Source: Clostridiales bacterium (GTDB lineage Bacteria; Bacillota; Clostridia; Peptostreptococcales; Anaerovoracaceae). From it: DNA of 64,000 nt. Below are positions 1 through 8,367 of the stretch, piece after piece. Where the stretch lies: assembly GCA_009911365.1 (NCBI GenBank), contig QXXF01000016.1, forward strand, positions 1 through 64,000, in the 5' to 3' direction. Position 1 is the stretch's first letter. Each line of letters begins with the position of its first letter. Made by a program: the position numbers and the translations under genes. The notes beneath the pieces are model-generated. The model searched no databases, had not been told where the DNA came from, and saw only the letters and a list, made by a program, of their open reading frames with translations.

Positions 1-32
1 AAACAGCAAGATCCGTCTCTCTTTCTCCGCAT
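1..32 (-). CDS. possible 5' end of a gene running off the window (hsdS?)
   Basis: On the minus strand an ATG at 32-30 is preceded by an AGGAG motif about 12 nt upstream, and the frame stays open to the window edge (10 full codons). It lies 28 nt after the hsdM stop, where hsdS or another subunit of a type I system is often found. The few residues visible (MRRKRDGSCC) carry no recognisable motif, so the identity is inferred only from position. Low confidence. Confidence 0.25.
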   Translation of the reverse strand, partial: MRRKRDGSCC

Positions 33-60
33 GTTCCCGTTCTCTCCTTTCCGTGAAAAC

Positions 61-1620
61 TCACAAACACGAATTTGGCCCCTCTTCCCGCAGCAAGCTT
101 TCCAGCTCCCGTATCTCCGTTTGAATTTCCTGCTCTAACTTCTTGATATTCCCAATGATTTCTGCTGTCGGAGGATACTCGATCGGGATATATTCAATTT
201 CTTTATATTTATTGATGGACAAGTCATAATCATTGCTGGCGATTTCTTCTTTTGGCACCAGAAAACTTTTCTCCGTACGCTTTCTCTTTTTCTCGCCATC
301 AAGCTTTTTAAACCGCTGGATAATGTCTGGGATGTCGTTGTCATCTATCTTCGAACGCTTGTCATCTAAACTATAACCATCGGCTTCCATATTATAAAAC
401 CAAACATTTTCCGTGCCGCCCGCATCCGTCTTCGTAAAAACAAGCACTGCCGTGGAAACGCCGGCGTACGGCTTGAACACGCCTGACGGCATAGAAATTA
501 CAGCTCTCAAGTGATGGTTTTCAACTAGCTCTTTTCTTATGGATTTGTGAGCCTTACTGCTTCCAAATAAAACGCCGTCTGGAACGATACATGCGCATTG
601 TCCGCCTTTCTTCAACAGCCTTATGAACAGCGCTAAGAATAACAACTCCGTTTTCTTGGTATTGGTCACGCTTTTTAAGTTATCATGAATGCTTTCTGCA
701 TCGATCGTCCCCTTAAAGGGAGGATTCGCCAAACAAATCGTATACTTGCCGCTGATGTCATTTTGTTTTGAGACGCTATCTTTATAATTGATTTCAGGAT
801 TTGTGATGGAATGCAGCATCAAATTCATCGCTGATATTCTCAGCATGGTCCGGTCCGTGTCAAAGCCTGTGAATGCTGAACTGGAAAAATGCTCCCATTG
901 CTCCGAGGTCATGTTTTCTTCGTAGTGCTCTCGAATATATTCTGATGCGGATACTAAAAAGCCCGCCGTTCCACAGGCCGGATCGCAAATCACATCATCT
1001 GGCGTAGGATCCAATAACGCTACCATCATTTCACGAATATGCTTTGGTGTCCGAAACTGTCCATTTTGTCCCGCAGTTGATAATTTCCCCAGCATGTATT
1101 CATACAAGTCACCTTGCATATCCAAATCGGACAGATCGTTTTCATACAAATCATCCAGCCCTGTGATCACCTTTTGCAAAACCTGCGGCGTTGGAATCAG
1201 GAACATAGCATCATCCATATAACGTGCGAACGCTGTTTTTTTCTCATTTTCGTCACCAGCGACAGCTTTGATTTCTAGCAAGTCCCCGTCCGTGCCAACA
1301 TCAGGCAGCCTGCCGTGTTTCATACCTTTTACCGCCGGAAACACTCTTTGGGAAAGGGTTTCAAAAATGATTCTAGGGTCACTTTCTTTAAACCTGTTCC
1401 AGCGCATAGATTGCCCGCTCTCTGTTTGGGGAAAAATCTTGCTCATGGCTTCCCCCGTCATGTTCTCCAGTTCTTCTGTTTCCAGCTCTTTCTCATCCAG
1501 TGAACGTATGAACATCAGATAGGTAAGTTGTTCTATCACCGTAATCGGATTCGTGATTCCTCCAGCCCATATATCCAGCCAAATTTTATCTACTTTATTT
1601 TTTATCTCACCTGTTATCAT
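61..1620 (-). CDS. hsdM: Type I restriction-modification DNA methyltransferase subunit HsdM
   Basis: N6-adenine DNA methyltransferase of a type I restriction-modification complex; it transfers methyl groups from S-adenosylmethionine to adenines at sites chosen by HsdS. The 519-residue protein has an N-terminal helical HsdM_N region, the SAM-binding motif I DPACGTAGF at about 213-221 and the catalytic NPPF motif at about 299-302. The chosen start (MITGEIKN, 1620) follows GGGAGG at good spacing; an in-frame start 10 codons upstream lacks a ribosome site. The C-terminal tail is a short coiled-coil-like segment, as usual for HsdM. hsdS and hsdR are not visible, so an intact system cannot be confirmed. 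Family identification is firm. Confidence 0.95.
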   Translation of the reverse strand: MITGEIKNKVDKIWLDIWAGGITNPITVIEQLTYLMFIRSLDEKELETEELENMTGEAMSKIFPQTESGQSMRWNRFKESDPRIIFETLSQRVFPAVKGMKHGRLPDVGTDGDLLEIKAVAGDENEKKTAFARYMDDAMFLIPTPQVLQKVITGLDDLYENDLSDLDMQGDLYEYMLGKLSTAGQNGQFRTPKHIREMMVALLDPTPDDVICDPACGTAGFLVSASEYIREHYEENMTSEQWEHFSSSAFTGFDTDRTMLRISAMNLMLHSITNPEINYKDSVSKQNDISGKYTICLANPPFKGTIDAESIHDNLKSVTNTKKTELLFLALFIRLLKKGGQCACIVPDGVLFGSSKAHKSIRKELVENHHLRAVISMPSGVFKPYAGVSTAVLVFTKTDAGGTENVWFYNMEADGYSLDDKRSKIDDNDIPDIIQRFKKLDGEKKRKRTEKSFLVPKEEIASNDYDLSINKYKEIEYIPIEYPPTAEIIGNIKKLEQEIQTEIRELESLLREEGPNSCL

Positions 1621-1680
1621 GAAAAGCCTCCCTACCTGCCGCAATCTCACATTATCTGTGTGCTCCTAGCCACTATCCCT

Positions 1681-1709
1681 ATTATACCCTTGATCCTTCT
1701 AAAAGTATA
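1681..1709 (-). promoter_or_regulatory. candidate hsdM promoter
   Basis: A consensus -10 TATAAT (minus strand, 1686-1681) with a weak -35 TATACT 17 bp upstream (1709-1704). It would give a leader of roughly 55 nt before hsdM. The -35 matches TTGACA at only three of six positions, so this rests mostly on the -10. Confidence 0.35.
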
Positions 1710-1783
1710 GAACCATTCCATTACTCCTACCTTCTCCCTCCGCGAGACATCTGTTTTTATTTTGGAAAATATCTATCGCTCTC

Positions 1784-2419
1784 TCACTCTAGCTGCTTCC
1801 CTAAATCCTGCGCTTTACCTCCATTGGCCTTAACCATCTGTCTCCACCCCAGCTGCGCGGCCAGCTTATACAAAACCCGTGGAAAGGCAATGGTCACATA
1901 CACATTCTCCTGCGTTTCGCCTTCGAGGATCTGTCCTGCAAGTGCGTCAAGCGCTTTATGGATCGGTGCCTTCGGTCCTTTCCCTGGCTTTGTCTCCGGC
2001 ATCGCGGCCAGACTGCCGCCGCCGCCCACGCCAATGCCGCCTCCCCAGGAGAATCCAGCTTTTGCGCACCAATTACGCAAGACCGCCAATGCCAGTTCTG
2101 CTTGGACACCTTCATAAAAACCGCAATTCACCATGCCATAGATGAGCCTTTCGCAGCTCCTCTGCCAAGGTACCCTTTCCAACTGAACTAGACATGAGAG
2201 CAAGTGAGAAGGGATGCTGTCCACATAGAGAGGAGCTGCGAATACCCAGACACCTGCGTCTTCCAATTCCTTGATCAGATCTTCTGGGACAGAATTTTTT
2301 CGCATATCCATCTCCAATACTTCTGTTTCTCCAGAAAAATGGCGTTTCAAATCTTCTAACAGAATCCCGCTGGCACTGCCCTCTGCCTTTGGGCTCCCAT
2401 TGATCAATGCGATTTTCAT
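1784..2419 (-). CDS. flavodoxin-like NAD(P)H-dependent oxidoreductase
   Basis: Predicted FMN-binding flavodoxin-fold oxidoreductase of 211 residues. The N-terminus MKIALINGSPKAEGSAS is the typical first beta strand and phosphate-binding loop of NADPH-dependent FMN reductases, and APLYVDSIPSHL at about 80 is the family's second flavin-contact region. The C-terminal part is glycine-rich and helical. Its start overlaps the stop of the upstream partner gene by 4 nt (ATGA), so the two are translationally coupled. The physiological electron acceptor cannot be told from sequence. Confidence 0.75.
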   Translation of the reverse strand: MKIALINGSPKAEGSASGILLEDLKRHFSGETEVLEMDMRKNSVPEDLIKELEDAGVWVFAAPLYVDSIPSHLLSCLVQLERVPWQRSCERLIYGMVNCGFYEGVQAELALAVLRNWCAKAGFSWGGGIGVGGGGSLAAMPETKPGKGPKAPIHKALDALAGQILEGETQENVYVTIAFPRVLYKLAAQLGWRQMVKANGGKAQDLGKQLE

Positions 2420-2901
2420 AGCGAAATACCCTCCAATTCCTTTTCCTGGTGAAAATAAACGCCTTTTACAACACCCTCATAATTATCCGCATTAGCGTTT
2501 ATAAGGGCGCAAGCAACCTCCTTTTCCAGCTCCGTAATGTTCTCCCCGTAAAAATGCGCTGAAAACAAAATCTGATTTTGATACCTGCGTTTATGATGCA
2601 TCTCGCCTCCGCGGATGGTGAAATCCGGATGAATATAAGAAATGGCCCGATCCTGTACGGCTTTTACAAAAGGACTGACGCTGCCATAACAGCACTGGCT
2701 GACCAAAATCAGCTCTTTGCACTTGCTCATGTCAACGCCTGTGCTCTCGTATCCATCATGGATCACGCATTTCCCCGGCGTTTTCACCCAACACCCAAAA
2801 CATCCAACGCATTGGTGAATGTCGCCTGCTGGCTTTATCACCTTGTGCTCCCCTGCTATGGGAATCTTGAACTCCTCTTTGTCTGTAATGATCAATTTCA
2901 T
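2416..2901 (-). CDS. iron-sulfur flavoprotein-like NAD(P)H-dependent oxidoreductase
   Basis: 161 residues. The cysteine-rich motif CVGCFGCWVKTPGKC at about 32-46 is characteristic of flavodoxin-like oxidoreductases annotated as NAD(P)H-dependent FMN-containing or iron-sulfur flavoproteins, followed by a family-typical helical region. It is the first gene of a two-gene operon with the overlapping flavodoxin-like gene, and the two probably act together, perhaps as halves of one redox unit. A purine-rich AGGGGGG ribosome site precedes the ATG. Function beyond redox chemistry is unknown. Confidence 0.7.
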   Translation of the reverse strand: MKLIITDKEEFKIPIAGEHKVIKPAGDIHQCVGCFGCWVKTPGKCVIHDGYESTGVDMSKCKELILVSQCCYGSVSPFVKAVQDRAISYIHPDFTIRGGEMHHKRRYQNQILFSAHFYGENITELEKEVACALINANADNYEGVVKGVYFHQEKELEGISL

Positions 2902-3095
2902 TCTGTTTCCCCCCTGTCATGCCACTTCCCGCCAATGTACGGGTCAGCTTGCTTTTATCTACTCTATTTTACCATGGATGCCCGCTGAAAGATAGAGATT
3001 CATGACCTGTCGGTGAATCGCATTTTGTTTTTACATGACACGCAAGCCATTTTGTGCTACACTCAAAGGAACTTGATAGAAGGAAGAACAAGAAA

Positions 3096-3560
3096 ATGTT
3101 TCGATACGCGCACACTAATATCATTGCTAAAGATCATAAGAAATTAATCGCTTTTTACAAAAATGTGTTCCATTGCAGGAGCATCGGAGAAACACGGGAT
3201 CTGCGGGGGAAATGGCTGGATAAAATGACCGGGCTACCTGATGCGCACATTGTAGGAGAGCATTTATGCTTGCCTGGCTATGACGAAGACCATCCGACTC
3301 TTGAGATTTTTTCCTATGAGGAAACGGTCGCTGCCAATGCGCCGCAGGTCAATCGCCGCGGACTGGCGCATCTGGCCTTTGAAGTGAGAGACGTGGAAGA
3401 AACGCTGGAAAAATTGCTCCAGGAGGGCGGTGAACAGATCGGGGAAATTGTAAAGGCGGACTATGAAGATGGACGGACAGCCGTGTTTGTCTATGCCACA
3501 GATCCTGAAGGAAACATTATCGAATTGCAGAGCTGGCATGATCGCACGCAGAGAAGTTGA
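3096..3560 (+). CDS. VOC (glyoxalase/bleomycin resistance) family protein
   Basis: A 154-residue vicinal-oxygen-chelate protein. MFRYAHTNIIAKD contains the first metal-ligand region (H at the start of the first beta-alpha-beta-beta-beta unit), GLAHLAFEV carries the second and GNIIELQSW the closing Glu of the third. These folds bind a divalent metal and act as lyases, isomerases, dioxygenases or drug-binding proteins; the substrate is not evident. The ATG at 3096 is preferred over an in-frame GTG at 3054 because AGGAAG lies 9 nt before it. Last host gene before the ICE. Confidence 0.8.
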   Translation: MFRYAHTNIIAKDHKKLIAFYKNVFHCRSIGETRDLRGKWLDKMTGLPDAHIVGEHLCLPGYDEDHPTLEIFSYEETVAANAPQVNRRGLAHLAFEVRDVEETLEKLLQEGGEQIGEIVKADYEDGRTAVFVYATDPEGNIIELQSWHDRTQRS

Positions 3561-3601
3561 GTGGTTCACTTCGTTTTCATCTTATTCCACTCCGGCAGTA
3601 C

Positions 3602-3615
3602 TTTTCAATTAAAAT
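3602..3615 (+). repeat. ICE left terminal inverted repeat
   Basis: TTTTCAATTAAAAT; its exact reverse complement occurs at 36517-36530. Built as TTTT-N5-AAAA, it resembles the coupling and crossover sequences of Tn916/Tn1549 elements and marks the probable left boundary. Confidence 0.65.
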
Positions 3616-3641
3616 TATGGGTGAATTTAGATTATCTCTTT

Positions 3642-3718
3642 AGAAGTTCTTATATGTCGGTATAGCCCGTATTTTCGGGCTTTCCCGGCATTTTAGATAT
3701 GGGGAGAAGTTCTCATAT
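3642..3718 (+). repeat. left-end direct repeats around a small hairpin
   Basis: Two copies of AGAAGTTCTYATAT at 3642-3655 and 3705-3718, differing at one position and 63 bp apart. Between them lies a short hairpin, GCCCG-tatttt-CGGGC at about 3665-3680. Such repeats at a Tn916-family end are candidates for Xis or accessory binding sites. No gene lies between 3561 and 3784. Confidence 0.5.
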
Positions 3719-3751
3719 ATCCTCAAAACCTTTTAGGTTTTCCCTCTCAAT

Positions 3752-3775
3752 GGTAGTAAAAAAAGTAGTAAATTC
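3752..3775 (+). repeat. candidate integrase arm-type sites, left end
   Basis: GGTAGTAAA followed by AGTAGTAAATTC. The same GTAGTAAATT unit is repeated in the same orientation near the right end (36438-36460). In Tn916 the Int N-terminal domain binds direct repeats (DR-2) near both ends, so these are likely the equivalent sites. Confidence 0.55.
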
Positions 3776-3784
3776 TGCTGGCGG

Positions 3785-4985
3785 CTATGCGATCAACCTT
3801 TCCATTTCAGCCCTTGCGGAAGCGAAAGTTGCGTGTGCGTAATAGTTCAGTGTCATGGTGATATTGGAATGTCCCATGATATACTGTAACGCTTTCGGGT
3901 TCATACCCGCATTGGCTAAGTTGGTGCAGAACGTATGGCGTAGGGTGTGGGGTGTGGGGTGTCATTACTTTGGGTAACGCTTCCTCATGGCACTTGTTGT
4001 ACTTCTTTGCAAGTCCCCGAAACATGGTAGCATAATTCACATTCGTTTTCGGGCAACCGTCCCGGTTGAGGAAAAGAAAATTGCTGTAACCGTCAATGGT
4101 GATCTGCTTCGTTCCTTTGCGGTTCTCCAACACGCGCCCCAACGCTTCATACACTTTTTCACTCATTGGAATTTGTCTGATACCGCTTTGCGTTTTGGGC
4201 TTCTCTATGTAGTAGCCTGTTTCTGCGCTCCGTAAAAGCTGGTGGTCTACATTGATTACCCGGTTTTCAAAATCAAGGTCGGTTTCAGTCAGCCCGCAGA
4301 GTTCGGAAATCCTAAGCCCCGTTCCCAGCAGTATGATAACCTCGTCACGGTATTTCTGATAGACGCTATCACTTTGCATAAAGGATAAAAGGCTTTCTTC
4401 CTGTTCCGCTGTGAGGGGTACTTTTGGCTCTGTGTCGTCCTCGATCACGGTGTTGAGCTGGAAGTCGAAGGGGTTCTTCCTTATACAGTCGTCCTGTATC
4501 GCTGTGTAAAAAGCAGCTTTCAGAGAACGCTTGTCGTTGCTTATGGTCTTATAGGATATTCCCTTTTCTTTCATGCGCAACGCCCATTCTTTCGCGTCGG
4601 ACAGCTTCACACTGTCAATGGGGCAGGAACCAAGTTTATCCGCTTCTAACAGCTTCATCAGCCGTTCGCGCCCCTTTGTGGTGTTATGCCTTACATTCCC
4701 CCGGTGGCGGTTCTGCTTTGCGTAAAGCTCGCAGACAGTCATTTTCTTTCCGATTGTGTCTATCCCGTCGTCAAGGTCTTTCTGTATCTCTTTTTCCTTT
4801 TCTCTAAGGGATATGTCGTCACGCTTCCCGGCTGGGGTCTTGTCCGTAGGCACTAACTTCCACGCATAGACAAATTGCACTTTACCAAAAGTATCGGTAT
4901 ATTTGTAAGCATATCTCCCGTCTTTTCTCTGGCTCTCTCCCGAACGCAAAATGCGGTTTCTATTGTCACGTCTTTTCTCCGACAT
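3785..4985 (-). pseudogene. int: Tn916-type tyrosine integrase, frameshifted by a 7-bp tandem duplication
   Basis: Site-specific tyrosine recombinase for ICE integration and excision. From MSEKRRDNRN (4985, with a GGAGC ribosome site) the sequence tracks Tn916 Int: N-terminal arm-binding domain, core-binding domain, then a catalytic domain with the first Arg in LGTGLRISEL. At 3940-3963 a GGTGTGG unit is duplicated in tandem. The frame is lost just after VMTPHT, replacing the HxxR, GH and Tyr motifs with unrelated residues. Removing 7 bp restores LRHTFCTN, YIMGHSNI and LNYYAHATF and ends at a TAG at 3785, giving 397 residues, close to the family's usual ~405. As read, the protein lacks its nucleophilic Tyr and must be inactive. 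A sequencing error or reversible slippage are the alternatives to a fixed mutation. Confidence 0.9.
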
Positions 4986-5008
4986 TGTTTTTGCTCCTTT
5001 CCGTGTCG

Positions 5009-5063
5009 GAAAGAGCCTTGATATGTCTACATCTATTATAGCACATTCAAGGCTCTTTTTCAC
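5009..5063 (-). promoter_or_regulatory. int promoter embedded in a 12-bp hairpin
   Basis: Minus strand: -35 GTGAAA (5063-5058), 17-bp spacer, -10 TATAAT (5040-5035), about 40 nt upstream of the int ribosome site. An inverted repeat, AAAGAGCCTTGA at 5010-5021 with TCAAGGCTCTTT at 5047-5058, encloses the -10. Messages reading in from xis would fold this hairpin; messages starting here would not. The 17-mer at 5009-5025 recurs inverted at the right end (36414-36430), suggesting that it is also an Xis/Int binding site. Confidence 0.55.
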
Positions 5064-5074
5064 TATCTTTTTCG

Positions 5075-5278
5075 CTAAATTGCGTCCAGCGTGTCAATGA
5101 CTTTTTCAAACTGTTTCCTCTTGATCTGAATACGGTTGCCGTTCAAGATTACCCAGCCCGCCGTAGGGTTTTCCTCTGCAAGTTTCCGCAGTTTGTTTTC
5201 CCCAATGCGGAAATATTTTGACGCTTCCTCAATGGTAAGCGTGTATTTTTCCCAAATAGGCACATCAGCATTGTTCAT
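5075..5278 (-). CDS. xis: excisionase of Tn916 family
   Basis: A 67-residue winged-helix DNA-bending protein that directs Int toward excision. The sequence [19 protein letters not shown] followed by a basic wing ([14 protein letters not shown]) is the Tn916 Xis pattern. The start [12 protein letters not shown] at 5278 has AAGGGGG upstream; a longer in-frame extension has no ribosome site. It lies 90 bp upstream of int in the same orientation, the standard xis-int order. It appears intact although int is broken. Confidence 0.9.
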   Translation of the reverse strand: MNNADVPIWEKYTLTIEEASKYFRIGENKLRKLAEENPTAGWVILNGNRIQIKRKQFEKVIDTLDAI

Positions 5279-5785
5279 TCTATAAATCCCCCTTTCAAAA
5301 AATGGGTAAATGGTTAATAGTGAAAAAGGCTTAAATCGGACGGTTAGCAGCATAACCTCACGGGAGTTTCACCCCTGCATGGTTCTCATGCAGCCCTACC
5401 CATTGCCTGCGACGCTTTGAACGCTCGGACTGTGGCGGTAAGGGAGTATCATTATATATTCTGCGCTGTCGTCGCCCGCAAGCTGCTAAACTTGCTCCCC
5501 GGCGCGGTGTTGGTCGCTCGGCTATTCCAGCGGGGAATAGAAAACCCCGCCGAAATAGCGTCATGGCGCACCCGCCGTATGGCTCGGCGCAAAAGGGACG
5601 TATCCGATCTGCCCTATGCTGCGCCGCCGTTATCTTGCGCCGCTTTCTTTGTCAAGGTTCAAAATTAAGAGCTTGTCGGCTCACGGAAGCATACCGCGCT
5701 GGGCGGTATGCCCCGGTGAAACGACAAGCAGCCCATAAGCGGAAGCGCGGAAAGGGGGACGCGCCCCGCTGGGGACAGCCTGTGT
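5279..5785. other. 507-bp non-coding block with several hairpins
   Basis: No reading frame here has a ribosome site or recognisable domain. The sequence is G/C-rich and rich in short perfect inverted repeats: CTGCAT/ATGCAG at 5375-5393, CTATTCC/GGAATAG at about 5522-5540, and GCATACCGC/GCGGTATGC with a 5-nt loop at 5689-5711. Its position between xis and the regulatory gene pair suggests a regulatory or structured-RNA role. That is inference. Confidence 0.45.
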
Positions 5786-6025
5786 TTAGCCTACGTTAAA
5801 GGCAAGGGTGCGGGTAATCAGCCGCACTTGCAGCCTGTTCTTCATTTCCTCGTCAACGTAGGAATAAGTATTGCCCGCGTCGTCTTTCAGCGTCCGGGTG
5901 CAAAGTGTCGCTATGTAACCCTCGTAATGCTTCAAGACTGCGCACATGGCTTCCGTGTCGCCGCCCGCCGCTGCTGCAATAACAGGGAACGGCAACAGGG
6001 CAACGGATTTTTTATTTCTGTTCAT
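5786..6025 (-). CDS. helix-turn-helix (HTH_16-type) conjugative transposon protein
   Basis: 79 residues, LLPFPVIAAAAGGDTEAMCAVLKHYEGYI onward, a pattern typical of the small HTH_16-type regulators next to xis/int in Tn916-like elements; it probably binds DNA and works with the sigma-like factor upstream. The start at 6025 lies inside the 3' end of the sigma gene (14-nt overlap), so the two are coupled. The role is inferred from family and position. Confidence 0.75.
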   Translation of the reverse strand: MNRNKKSVALLPFPVIAAAAGGDTEAMCAVLKHYEGYIATLCTRTLKDDAGNTYSYVDEEMKNRLQVRLITRTLAFNVG

Positions 6026-6446
6026 CTGTTTTTCCCTCCATATACAGTTTGATTTTTTCAAGCGCGGTTTTCCTGTGCCGGAAAATCGTACTGCGCACAA
6101 CATTCAGCAGACCGCCTATTTCCTCGTCGCTCATATCCAAAAAGTATGACAAAAGGATAATGTCACGCTTCTTTTCGGGCAGGGCTTGTAAGGCTTCGCC
6201 AAGCAGCTCATTTTTCACAAGCACATCATAGCCGGACACTTCAAAGCGGTAGTAATCGCTCTCGTACTCGTCCAGCGTGTAGAGCTGTAAGAGTTCCGCT
6301 TCGCTCATTTCCGAAAAATTCACTTCAAGGGCGGCGCGTTTGGAAAGCTCCCGGTAATAACTTCTTGCTTCGCCTTTGAGGACTTTTTTCGCAAGTGCGT
6401 CATACTGATGTTGGATAGTTTTCATTTCAGAAGAAGATAGCTCCAT
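6012..6446 (-). CDS. small sigma-70-like factor
   Basis: 144 residues with a sigma region 4-like helix-turn-helix near the C-terminus (LPEKKRDIILLSYFLDMSDEEIGGLL, then RSTIFRHRKTALEKI). Small sigma-like factors of this kind occur beside HTH_16 genes in Tn916/Tn1549-like elements and are thought to activate element genes. GGAGGTGAACTCT precedes the ATG at 6446. The stop overlaps the next gene. Confidence 0.8.
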   Translation of the reverse strand: MELSSSEMKTIQHQYDALAKKVLKGEARSYYRELSKRAALEVNFSEMSEAELLQLYTLDEYESDYYRFEVSGYDVLVKNELLGEALQALPEKKRDIILLSYFLDMSDEEIGGLLNVVRSTIFRHRKTALEKIKLYMEGKTDEQK

Positions 6447-6512
6447 AGAGTTCACCTCCTTCCTTCGTGGTGTAAAAGACAAAAGGCTTGTCCTTCCGTC
6501 CCCTTTCACACC

Positions 6513-6746
6513 CTATCCGTATGGAAAAGGCTCTTTTGTTGCGCTTTCCAAGCAGCTTTTTAAGAAAACCAAAAGGCGCAAAAAAAGCCTGCCCACAAAA
6601 AAAGCGGACAGGAAAAAAGGTACTAAAAAACTTATTAAGATGATTAGACAGTTCATACTTATGGGCGTAATTTTCCCCGGTGGTGGACGGGCTTTTTTTA
6701 ATGTGTCAATGACCGTCGGATTTTGTCGATAAGCTATGTGCTTCAT
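6513..6746 (-). CDS. putative leader ORF upstream of the sigma gene
   Basis: Begins MKHIAYRQNPTVIDTLKK with an excellent GGAGG ribosome site 8 nt upstream. The reading frame runs through an intrinsic terminator (6580-6612) and becomes hydrophobic, so its 3' part is probably not a conserved protein. A translated leader overlapping a terminator just before a regulator is the arrangement of transcription attenuation. It may act through translation rather than as a product. Low confidence as a protein. Confidence 0.35.
   Translation of the reverse strand: MKHIAYRQNPTVIDTLKKARPPPGKITPISMNCLIILISFLVPFFLSAFFVGRLFLRLLVFLKSCLESATKEPFPYG
6580..6612 (-). terminator. intrinsic terminator or attenuator before the sigma gene
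   Basis: Minus strand: CCTGTCCGC, 7-nt T loop, GTGGGCAGG (two mismatches in a 9-bp stem), then C and six T residues. It lies inside the putative leader ORF and 134 bp before the sigma start. Confidence 0.55.
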
Positions 6747-6804
6747 GGCGGCTACCTCCTTTAGCCGCCGCTCTTATTAGTGAAACCGCGTCATTTCTTT
6801 AGAG

Positions 6805-6846
6805 GGTAAAAAAACGGCGGCTTTGATTTCTCAAAAGCCGCCGTTT
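6805..6846 (-). terminator. terminator of the ABC/two-component cargo operon
   Basis: A 13-bp perfect stem, AAACGGCGGCTTT at 6812-6824 with AAAGCCGCCGTTT at 6834-6846, followed on the minus strand by a run of T. It lies 68 bp after the last cargo gene and isolates the island from the downstream regulator genes. Confidence 0.85.
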
Positions 6847-6913
6847 AAGAATAAGCGTGTGAAAATACCTCTGCTGGACGACGGCTTTTTTTCTTTTGCC
6901 GTCGTACGGCAGA

Positions 6914-7669
6914 TTAACTTTCTATTTTTCTTTTATGAGCAAAAAGCCCTACTCCAATCAACAGAAGAATAATAAATGCAAGTAACGAAATAATGCTGCC
7001 ACCTATTGTAGCTCTAACAGGATTGTCGTAATAAGATGATTTGTCAGAGAAGTATAATGCGATCCGGTATGCAAATCCATTCGGCACAATAAATCCGATT
7101 TCTGAACCAATGAAGAAGCAAGATACAAACCCATATATCACACCCGTTACACTCGCTATAATAATGTTTCTGCTTAAATTGATTACGATTGCTCCCGCAC
7201 AAACAGTTACAGGAATTATTATGGCAGTTTCCAACAGAAAACCAGTGGTTATCGTCAGAAGTTCGGAAATGTCTGCGGTGGTTTTTCCTGTAATCTGTAA
7301 ACCGAAAATCAAGCAAAAAAACAGAAACAGAAGCATCAATGCAAAACAAGTACCGATTATAAGGGCAACCAGAACTTTGGTTAAAAACAATTTATATTTC
7401 GGGTATCCGTAAGTTATCCAGTTGATATAAGTTTTGTTTTTATACTCTTGATAAAACAAAAAGCCCACAAGAATAAACAAGACCATTGGGAAAAACATTG
7501 CAAACTGATTATTCATAAAAAAGAATAGATCAGTCAATGCTTTTGTGCTGTCATTAAAAATAGCTCCTGCCCCTCCTGTTAATACCGGAAGCAAAGATAG
7601 CATCAAGAGAAATAAGAAAGACCATTCCCGCTTCTGTTTGTAAAATTCATTTTTTATCAATGTAATCAT
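6914..7669 (-). CDS. ABC transporter permease (ABC-2 type)
   Basis: 251 residues with six predicted hydrophobic segments and a polar N-terminus (MITLIKNEFYKQKREW) typical of the ABC-2 permeases paired with BcrA/LanF-like ATPases in peptide-antibiotic efflux or lantibiotic immunity. Its ATG overlaps the ATPase stop by 1 nt, so it is the membrane half of that transporter. Last gene of the cargo operon. The substrate is inferred only from the family, most likely an antimicrobial peptide. Confidence 0.75.
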   Translation of the reverse strand: MITLIKNEFYKQKREWSFLFLLMLSLLPVLTGGAGAIFNDSTKALTDLFFFMNNQFAMFFPMVLFILVGFLFYQEYKNKTYINWITYGYPKYKLFLTKVLVALIIGTCFALMLLFLFFCLIFGLQITGKTTADISELLTITTGFLLETAIIIPVTVCAGAIVINLSRNIIIASVTGVIYGFVSCFFIGSEIGFIVPNGFAYRIALYFSDKSSYYDNPVRATIGGSIISLLAFIILLLIGVGLFAHKRKIES

Positions 7670-8355
7670 CAGACACCCTCCTCACTGGAAGTCATTATTT
7701 TTTCATAGAGGGCTTCCAATTCCTGCTCGTTATAGCTGTTTTCTAAAATTTCTACAATACGCCCATTCTTAATGAAGATCAGACAATCGGTAATAGCCGC
7801 AATCTCTGTGAGGTTATGACTTGATACCAAAATACAGTGATTTGGCGATTTTAGCCGTTCTTTCAAAAGAAGCCGGATTTCTTTTATTCCCATAGGGTCA
7901 AGCCCATTTGTTGGTTCGTCCAGCAACAAATACGTTACGTTCCCCAAAAAAGCCCGTGCAATGCCCAGCCGTTGACGCATACCAAGGGAAAGTTGCGAAA
8001 AAAGTTTGTTTCTTGCTTCCCACAAATTTACCTGTTCCAGTGCTGTCCTAATATCGGGATTGTTGATCTGCAAATATTTTGCATGTAACCGTAGATTTTC
8101 TTCTGCGGTCAATTTAGGATAGAACGCGGGATATTCAATCAGACTTCCAAATAAACGGCTGGAAACAGGCTGATTATCAGAAAGAATTTCCCCGGTAAAG
8201 TCTGTCAGTCCCAGCATTGACTTAAACATTGTTGTTTTGCCCGCGCCGTTTGAACCAAGAACACCATATATTTTTCCCAGTTCTAATGTAATGTTGATGT
8301 TATGGAGCAAAACAGCATTGCCTACCTCTAAATTCACATTATTAACCTGTAACAT
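7669..8355 (-). CDS. ABC transporter ATP-binding protein (BcrA/LanF-like)
   Basis: 228 residues with complete ATPase motifs: Walker A GSNGAGKTT at about 34-42, signature LSLGMRQRLG, and Walker B YLLLDEPTNGLDP. The C-terminus is short, as in antimicrobial-peptide exporters. It pairs with the downstream permease and follows the 58-aa membrane protein by 12 nt. It likely powers export or immunity controlled by the two-component system at the operon head. Confidence 0.85.
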   Translation of the reverse strand: MLQVNNVNLEVGNAVLLHNINITLELGKIYGVLGSNGAGKTTMFKSMLGLTDFTGEILSDNQPVSSRLFGSLIEYPAFYPKLTAEENLRLHAKYLQINNPDIRTALEQVNLWEARNKLFSQLSLGMRQRLGIARAFLGNVTYLLLDEPTNGLDPMGIKEIRLLLKERLKSPNHCILVSSHNLTEIAAITDCLIFIKNGRIVEILENSYNEQELEALYEKIMTSSEEGV

Positions 8356-8367
8356 TTTGCACCTCCA

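Noticed and set aside
5358-5564. 68-aa minus-strand frame between xis and the HTH gene
   Set aside because: Arg/Pro-rich composition, no ribosome site, lies in a hairpin-rich block; best read as non-coding.
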